From NCBI RefSeq assembly GCF_934525195.1, contig NZ_CAKSZA010000001.1, positions 360,882-424,881 on the forward strand: a stretch of DNA of 64,000 bases, given 5' to 3'. Made by a program: the position numbers and the translations under genes. The stretch's first letter is position 1, and every line of letters starts with the position of its first letter. The notes below the pieces were generated by a model. The model was not told the origin of the DNA. It worked only from the letters and a program-made list of their open reading frames with translations, and did not search any database. This stretch comes from an uncultured Eubacterium sp. (lineage in GTDB: Bacteria > Bacillota > Clostridia > Oscillospirales > Acutalibacteraceae). Of this stretch, positions 59,034-64,000 are shown one piece after another.

Positions 59034-61151
59034 ATGGCAAAGCTCGTCACAAAGTTCAAATATCTTAAGCCCGGAAGTAACTCCGCAGGAAAATATTTGA
59101 AATATATTGCTACCCGTGAAGGAGTAGAAATGATTGATAATTCTAAAAAATATGCTCCTGCAACAGTGAAACAAAAACAATTTATTGAAAAAATGCTGCT
59201 TGACTTTCCCGATGCAACTGAGTCATTAGAGTATGCAGATTACATTGCAAAGCCTAACCGAATCAATGCATCGGAACTCATTTCTCGTACTATTGAAAAC
59301 AACATTGATGTCATATCAGACTCTAAAACTTATGCAGACTATATTGCTACACGACCTCGTACACAGAAATTCGGCTCACACGGACTATTTACTGACGATG
59401 GTGTTGCAATTAATCTGTCAAAGGTTTCTGAAGAACTGAATAATCATAACGGAAATGTATGGACAATGATTGTTTCCCTTCATCGTGAAGATGCAGAACG
59501 ACTCGGATTCAACAGAGGTGAAAGATGGAGAGATATGCTGCGAACACAAGTGGAACAGCTCTCAACTAATCTAAAGATACCGATGAAAAATCTTCGTTGG
59601 TACGCTGCCTTTCACAATGAATCACATCATCCACACATACACCTGATTGCTTATTCTGTTGTAGAAAACGAAGGTTACCTGACAAAGCAAGGGATTGAAC
59701 GAATGAGGTCTTCCCTTGCCTCCGATATTTTTCAGCAGGATTTAATTTCAGTTTATGAAAAACAGACAGAGCATCGCAGAGAAATCAAAGAGAGCAGTAA
59801 GGACATTATGGATAAAATTATTTCTGAAATCAATTCAGGAGTATATGACAATCCCCTGCTTGAAGAAAAACTGTTACAGCTTTCAAAAAGATTATCAAGA
59901 ACATCAGGCAAAAAGGTGTACGGTTATCTCAAGTCAGATGTCAAATCTTTGATTGATTCAATAGTGGATTTAATTGCAGATGATGAAAGAGTATCCAAAC
60001 TTTATGATTTATGGTACGAGAATAAGCTCAATATCATTCGAACCTATACAGATGAAATGCCTGATAAAATTCCTTTATCACAGAACAAGGAATTTAAATC
60101 CATTAAAAATATGGTGATTACTCAGGCAATGAATATTTTTGCAGAAAAAGATGCATTCGATGATAATGATGGAAATATTGAAAAAGAATTTGAACAGTCG
60201 GAAGAATCTGATAATGAACAATTCGAGTTTACAAATAATTCTATTGAGGATTTATATGAGCAAGCTAAAAATAATAATTCGTATGTGCAATATATGCTTG
60301 GAAAGAAGTATCTTAAGGGCGATGGTGTAAAGCAAGATGGAGAATATGGTGTGAGATGGCTGTTCAGAGCAATAAAGCAGAATAACAATTACGCACAATA
60401 TCTGTTAGGAAAAGCAATACTCAAAGGTGAATATTTACCTATGGATAATAATTTACCTCTTGATATTGACAGCGCAGTAGAACTGCTTTTGAAATCATCA
60501 GATCAAGGAAATGAGCTTGCCTCCTATACATTAGGTAAGGCATTCGTAGAGGGTGATTTATTGCCACAGGATATCAGTGCAGGATTTGAATTGTTATTGA
60601 AAGCATCAGAAAAAAATTGCGTTCCTGCATGGTATTATCTCGGCAAGATGTTTTACAAAGGAATCGGTGTTATCAAAGATATTGATACAGCCATTTATTA
60701 TTTTGAAAAATCAGTTAAAGTGAACAACACCTATGCTGCGTATAGCTTAGGCAAGATTTACTCAAGTGAGGATGAGTATATTGATATGAACAAAGCAATT
60801 TATTATTTCAGAACTGCAGCAAATGATAATAACGCTTTTGCTGAATATCAGCTCAGCAAGATATATCTTTATGGCAATGGTGTTGAAAAGGACTATGATA
60901 TTGCAATGCACTATCTCCATTTATCTGCAAAACACGGCAATCAATATGCCGAACAGTTATTATACAGTATTCAAAAGCAAAAGAACATTATGGCTGCAAT
61001 GAGTTCGCTGAGATTGCTTCAACACATTTCTAATTTGATTCGCAGAAAGAATCAGGAACAGAATAAAAGAAAAATTGGTCAGGTTGACCATAAAATGCAA
61101 CAGAAGATTAATGAGAAAAAACAAGCTCACGGCTTGAAACCGAGTATGTAA
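59034..61151 (+). CDS. MobP3-type relaxase with C-terminal Sel1 repeats and Ser-Met tail
   Basis: 705 residues. N-terminal YLKPGSNSAGKYLKYIATREGVE and the histidine triad in FHNESHHPHIHLI are typical of MobP3/MobA-type relaxases, which nick oriT and lead the strand into the recipient. Residues about 415-655 form around six Sel1-like repeats (YAQYLLGKAILKGEY, AWYYLGKMFYKGIGV, AEYQLSKIYLYGNGV), a helical scaffold for protein contacts. The basic C-terminus ends AHGLKPSM, the Ser-Met ending seen on other element proteins. Confidence 0.88.
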   Translation: MAKLVTKFKYLKPGSNSAGKYLKYIATREGVEMIDNSKKYAPATVKQKQFIEKMLLDFPDATESLEYADYIAKPNRINASELISRTIENNIDVISDSKTYADYIATRPRTQKFGSHGLFTDDGVAINLSKVSEELNNHNGNVWTMIVSLHREDAERLGFNRGERWRDMLRTQVEQLSTNLKIPMKNLRWYAAFHNESHHPHIHLIAYSVVENEGYLTKQGIERMRSSLASDIFQQDLISVYEKQTEHRREIKESSKDIMDKIISEINSGVYDNPLLEEKLLQLSKRLSRTSGKKVYGYLKSDVKSLIDSIVDLIADDERVSKLYDLWYENKLNIIRTYTDEMPDKIPLSQNKEFKSIKNMVITQAMNIFAEKDAFDDNDGNIEKEFEQSEESDNEQFEFTNNSIEDLYEQAKNNNSYVQYMLGKKYLKGDGVKQDGEYGVRWLFRAIKQNNNYAQYLLGKAILKGEYLPMDNNLPLDIDSAVELLLKSSDQGNELASYTLGKAFVEGDLLPQDISAGFELLLKASEKNCVPAWYYLGKMFYKGIGVIKDIDTAIYYFEKSVKVNNTYAAYSLGKIYSSEDEYIDMNKAIYYFRTAANDNNAFAEYQLSKIYLYGNGVEKDYDIAMHYLHLSAKHGNQYAEQLLYSIQKQKNIMAAMSSLRLLQHISNLIRRKNQEQNKRKIGQVDHKMQQKINEKKQAHGLKPSM

Positions 61152-61183
61152 AAAGCCTACAGAAATCAATCTGTAGGCTTAAT

Positions 61184-62572
61184 TTATGCTTTGATATATT
61201 TTTGATTTTTGCTTGTAGGTTTATCAGGAATTGTTAATTTGAGTTTACCAGTTTCAACAAGTGGCTTAAGATATTTGCGTGTAAAATATGTCAGGTTGTT
61301 ATAACCTAAATGTTCACATATTTCTTTTTTCGTTCTTTCAGAAGAACAAAATTGGAGAATTTTATACGCTACATCTTGATCACTATCTTGGTCACTATCT
61401 TGGTCACTATCTTGGTCACTAAGGTAATTCACATTTTTAATTATAACAGTAAATGATGTCGGTGTAGAATAAAATTCAGGTTTTAAACTATCATTATATC
61501 CTGGTAACTTTGATGTTTCGTTTATTATTTTCATCAAGCCACTGCCTCTGCGTTCCATATACTTCATGCGATGGAACAAATCAGCAATAATAGGATTTCT
61601 TCTATCTGATTTGATATGAGATATATCTTGATCCTGAATATTAACTCCGCCAAACATTCCACCAGGCGAGGTAATCTCCAATCTGTCATCAAACATATCA
61701 ATGTGGACTTCACTGCCCATAGCCAAGTAATCTCTGTGAATTAAAGCATTTACCAATGCCTCAGTAATTGCCCGTTCAGCATAATCAGGTTTATCAATTC
61801 TTTCAGTAGCTTCTTTTACAAAACGAACCTTTGAATTATTCTTTATAAAATCATTTGTATTTTGCAATAAGTAAATCAGGTTGCCTTCAAATTCTTTATC
61901 ATCAAGGGCATCATCAAATACTGATCCTTTTTCTAAGCCATTCCATCTTGTGCAAAATACTCTTGAATTATATACAATATGCTGATCTGTAAGCAGTGAG
62001 CCTGCACGAGTTAAGAAATTATCATCGGTTACAAGACCAAAAGATTCATAATCCTTTGACTCAAAATGCAGTTTAGTTTTTTGCAGATATGTTGCTTCGA
62101 GTAAAGTGAAGCTATAATCATTTTTTGCAAATTGTGTTGGGATTGCATCATAGGTCTGATTTGTTCCACGCAAAATCAACTCGTTAAGGATATGTTCAGG
62201 GGCAGGAACACTTTCATTACCAAGCCTTATAAATGCTTGCTTTTGTCCATCTGCTGAATAGTAATATGGTGTAGAACGCCCCGGTTTAATTACAAGTGTA
62301 AGATATCCTTTGCCATTTTCTTCATATGGAGTCAAAATTATATTTGGCATAGGTGAAATTTTGCTTTTAATGAGCTCACTGATTTTTTCTGCACAAAATT
62401 GAATATCATCAAGTCCTACGATAGTTGTTTCATCAGCTACACCAAAAAACAAAGTGCCCCCAATTCCATTAGCAAAAGCACTTACACTTTTTAGCCAGCT
62501 CTTAGGCTTTTTTATTTCAAGATTTTCTTTAAAGTCACATTCAGTTGCCTCTGCAATTAACTTAAAAAGCAC
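61184..62572 (-). CDS. AlbA_2/Schlafen-type DNA-binding protein with ATPase-like domain
   Basis: 462 residues. AlbA_2 domain at the start (ECDFKENLEIKKPKSWLKSV, FANGIGGTLFFGVAD), then an HATPase_c-like domain (ALVNALIHRDYL, ERRGSGLMKI), a linker of DQDS repeats and a C-terminal winged helix. This family is common in Firmicutes mobile elements and is thought to act in regulation. It opposes the transfer operon. Start is GTG 62572 after GGATGTGAAATT. The linker is encoded by four 12-bp repeats. Confidence 0.8.
   Translation of the reverse strand: MLFKLIAEATECDFKENLEIKKPKSWLKSVSAFANGIGGTLFFGVADETTIVGLDDIQFCAEKISELIKSKISPMPNIILTPYEENGKGYLTLVIKPGRSTPYYYSADGQKQAFIRLGNESVPAPEHILNELILRGTNQTYDAIPTQFAKNDYSFTLLEATYLQKTKLHFESKDYESFGLVTDDNFLTRAGSLLTDQHIVYNSRVFCTRWNGLEKGSVFDDALDDKEFEGNLIYLLQNTNDFIKNNSKVRFVKEATERIDKPDYAERAITEALVNALIHRDYLAMGSEVHIDMFDDRLEITSPGGMFGGVNIQDQDISHIKSDRRNPIIADLFHRMKYMERRGSGLMKIINETSKLPGYNDSLKPEFYSTPTSFTVIIKNVNYLSDQDSDQDSDQDSDQDVAYKILQFCSSERTKKEICEHLGYNNLTYFTRKYLKPLVETGKLKLTIPDKPTSKNQKYIKA
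61373..61420. repeat. 12-bp tandem repeat, four units, in frame
   Basis: ATCTTGRTCACT occurs four times head to tail (one base differs in the first unit). It codes the DQDS linker; changes in copy number would keep the frame. Confidence 0.9.
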
Positions 62573-62653
62573 AATTTCACATCCTTAATTCATATTATCT
62601 GTATTATATCATTTGATATGCAATATTTCAACTTAATATCACCCATGAAAAAT

Positions 62654-62682
62654 GAAAGCAGGCAATTAAGCCTGCTTTTTTA
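62654..62682. terminator. Bidirectional terminator near the tRNA-like fragment
   Basis: AAAGCAGGC pairs with GCCTGCTTT, followed by T-runs on both strands. On the minus strand it follows the tRNA-like end. Confidence 0.8.
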
Positions 62683-62723
62683 GTGGTGAGAGTCAGAGGG
62701 ATTGAACCTCTAAGCGCTGTTAC
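62683..62723 (-). tRNA. tRNA 3'-end-like fragment (not tRNA-Arg)
   Basis: The minus strand reads a perfect T-arm (AGAGG, loop TTCAATC, CCTCT), then GACTCTC, A and CCA, with a terminator after it. A matching 5' acceptor strand, GAGAGTT, occurs on the same strand about 60 nt upstream, but no D-arm or anticodon arm can be folded between them. It is best read as a tRNA remnant, perhaps a second attachment site. Its sequence differs from the tRNA-Arg fragment at the left end. Confidence 0.4.
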
Positions 62724-62743
62724 CTTATTTTATCGTGTAATAG

Positions 62744-62827
62744 TTAATTATGTTCATTATGTCTGCTACAACTCTCACATACGCCCGTAGAACTCACCAA
62801 ACAAATCATCGCAATAATCAATCTCAT
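62744..62827 (-). CDS. 27-residue small ORF with hydrophobic start
   Basis: ATG after a very good site, GGAGGGGATATA. The peptide starts MRLIIAMICLVSSTGVC and ends with a polar CSRHNEHN. It could be a tiny exported peptide or a small toxin, or the good site may be chance. It overlaps the sequence that pairs with the tRNA-like fragment. Confidence 0.3.
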   Translation of the reverse strand: MRLIIAMICLVSSTGVCESCSRHNEHN

Positions 62828-62951
62828 TATATCCCCTCCAGTAAAACTGATGCCGAATTCGAATCCATTTTTGAATTTTTTTGAGATAGTTATAGAGAAG
62901 CCCATAATTATTCCAATTACACTGATTAAGGACTATGTTATTTTGTTTTTA

Positions 62952-63908
62952 TTAAACTAACAAATCATCAGAATATGGCTCTTCATCATCACCAGTTAAG
63001 TAATGAGCCGTAATTGTTAGCTTTGGATACTGCTTTTTTAGTTCTTTGAAACAGGAAATTGCATATTCATTGTCACTTGAAAAATCATTACTCTGACGGA
63101 CAATATTGAATAATTCTATTCCACATGTTGTAAGAAAATAAGCATCAATAGACATTGTCACATCGTCATCAGGATTAGCCATAATAAATGAAACTATATT
63201 TTGATTATATACTGATAAAACTCTTTCTGATTGAAAGCCTGTTGCTAAAGAATTATCAATAGATAATAAACCACATTCAATTAAAGGAATAATATGAGTT
63301 GAATATTTATATCCTCTTTTTGTTATTATTTCTTTGCTTAACTTATTTGTATTATCAAGTTCACTAAAACCGTTAGAGTATATGAAATAGCAATCTCCGC
63401 TTATTAATATGTATCTGCAAAAATCATTAAATAATTTTGCCTCTTTTTGAGTCATATTTCTGACAATATCTAATGTTCTAAGAGAGAAGTTACCCGGATT
63501 TTTAACCTCTCCAGCTAAAACTTTACCCCAAAGCTTTTGTAATTCTTCATTGCTTATATTTCCAACTGCATCAAAAAATCTCATGAGCCAGTCAAAATCA
63601 ATGGGCTCTTCGCAAAAAACGTCATCGCCATCCATATCTTCAGCAGCAAAGTTGGCAGCATTAATGAAATTTTTTAATTTAGTTATTTCATACAAAGTAA
63701 ATGTTTGATTTTCTAAAAAGCCTTGTTCTTGCTGTTTTCTATACATTTCAACATCCACTTCTGCCTTACCCTTTTTAAATGTTAAGGTAGGAAGATATAA
63801 CGCTTTAACAACATTACCGACAGATTCAATAAGTTTAACTACTACCGGTGATGCAGCAATTATAGGTAAATTTGTGTTAATTAATTCAATAATTTGATTT
63901 TGATCCAT
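62952..63908 (-). CDS. DUF2806 domain protein
   Basis: 318 residues. The central part (NISNEELQKLWGKVLAGEVKN, LRTLDIVRNMTQKEAKLFND) matches DUF2806-type proteins, which are found in mobile elements and near defence genes. The N-terminus has a weak hydrophobic stretch (LPIIAASPVVVKLI). Function unknown. AAGGAGACAAT precedes the start. Confidence 0.72.
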   Translation of the reverse strand: MDQNQIIELINTNLPIIAASPVVVKLIESVGNVVKALYLPTLTFKKGKAEVDVEMYRKQQEQGFLENQTFTLYEITKLKNFINAANFAAEDMDGDDVFCEEPIDFDWLMRFFDAVGNISNEELQKLWGKVLAGEVKNPGNFSLRTLDIVRNMTQKEAKLFNDFCRYILISGDCYFIYSNGFSELDNTNKLSKEIITKRGYKYSTHIIPLIECGLLSIDNSLATGFQSERVLSVYNQNIVSFIMANPDDDVTMSIDAYFLTTCGIELFNIVRQSNDFSSDNEYAISCFKELKKQYPKLTITAHYLTGDDEEPYSDDLLV

Positions 63909-63944
63909 ATTGTCTCCTTATTATTTAATTTAATAATCGTTATG

Positions 63945-63973
63945 ATTATACCACTGATATATTAAAGACTCAA
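63945..63973 (-). promoter_or_regulatory. Promoter of the DUF2806 gene
   Basis: Minus strand TTGAGT, 17 nt, TATAAT, about 35 nt before the start codon. Confidence 0.7.
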
Positions 63974-64000
63974 CAAAGGATAATATTCAATTATCAAATA

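Noticed and set aside
61373..61420. Short tandem array as CRISPR or iteron origin
   Set aside because: The 12-bp units are coding, head to tail without spacers, and explain the DQDS linker.
62683..62777. A complete long-arm tRNA
   Set aside because: The T-arm, CCA and acceptor pairing are good, but no D-arm with GG and no anticodon stem of five pairs around a seven-base loop could be found, and position 8 is not U. Recorded as a fragment only.
62952..63908. Coupling protein (VirD4/TcpA) of the transfer system
   Set aside because: No Walker A or B motif; the sequence matches DUF2806.

Overview
The window looks like a chromosome segment of a low-GC, Gram-positive gut Clostridia (Oscillospiraceae/Ruminococcaceae-like). 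This is an inference from AT-rich spacers, AGGAGG ribosome binding sites, the BlaI/BlaR, YesM/YesN and DegV families, and a typical Firmicutes mobile element. It falls into two parts.

Host chromosome (1 to about 28.2 kb). It starts with the 5' end of a secreted protein and an ECF transporter S component. Next come rlmB, a large P-type-ATPase-like membrane protein that has lost its phosphorylation site, a DegV lipid-binding protein, an RluA pseudouridine synthase, a LuxS-like protein with Ser in place of the catalytic Cys, and a DUF1858 protein. A reverse-strand pair joins a GH5 endoglycoceramidase-like enzyme to a zinc-dependent phospholipase C-like protein. A sugar-uptake locus follows: mglB-mglA-mglC, preceded by a YesN/YesM two-component system and a second sugar-binding lipoprotein. 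The rest holds an alpha/beta hydrolase, TetR and MarR regulators, a PepV-like dipeptidase and a BlaI/M56 pair.

Mobile element (about 28.2 kb to the right edge). It begins at a 47-nt 3' fragment of tRNA-Arg(ACG). To its left lie degenerate copies of the same tRNA end, each with its own terminator, which suggests repeated use of the site. Next to the junction is a defence cargo block: a lone AAA ATPase, then a CBASS operon (CD-NTase, E2-like protein with a SEC-C zinc motif, S-4TM effector, and possibly a further four-helix membrane protein). The CBASS operon is preceded by a strong sigma-A promoter and a perfect CIRCE operator, so HrcA (heat-shock) control is predicted.

The element backbone follows. 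It has DUF6075, DUF4314, cytosine and adenine DNA methyltransferases, api92/LPD28, AbrB, DUF3849, DUF3846 and SpoVG proteins. It then has a cell-wall-anchored thioester adhesin with sortase B, type IV secretion components (VirB2-like, TrbL/VirB6-like, PrgI, VirB4, NlpC/P60 hydrolase), a probable oriT, an accessory relaxosome protein and a MobP3-type relaxase with Sel1 repeats. Cargo has entered the conjugation operon at several points: an opposite-strand membrane protein, a candidate type I toxin-antitoxin pair, a HipA-like kinase, and a two-gene HD-phosphohydrolase module with its own promoter and terminator. I see no integrase, coupling protein or replication gene, so the element probably continues past the right edge.

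Most unusual observations: (1) CBASS behind a CIRCE heat-shock operator; (2) a shared C-terminal Ser-Met ending, usually after an acidic tail, on six element proteins including the relaxase, which could be a translocation or processing signal; (3) a G7 tract that truncates a small element protein whose other frame also ends in an acidic tail and Met; (4) the type I toxin-antitoxin pair; (5) the HD-hydrolase insertion; (6) the tRNA-Arg scar array with covarying hairpins.
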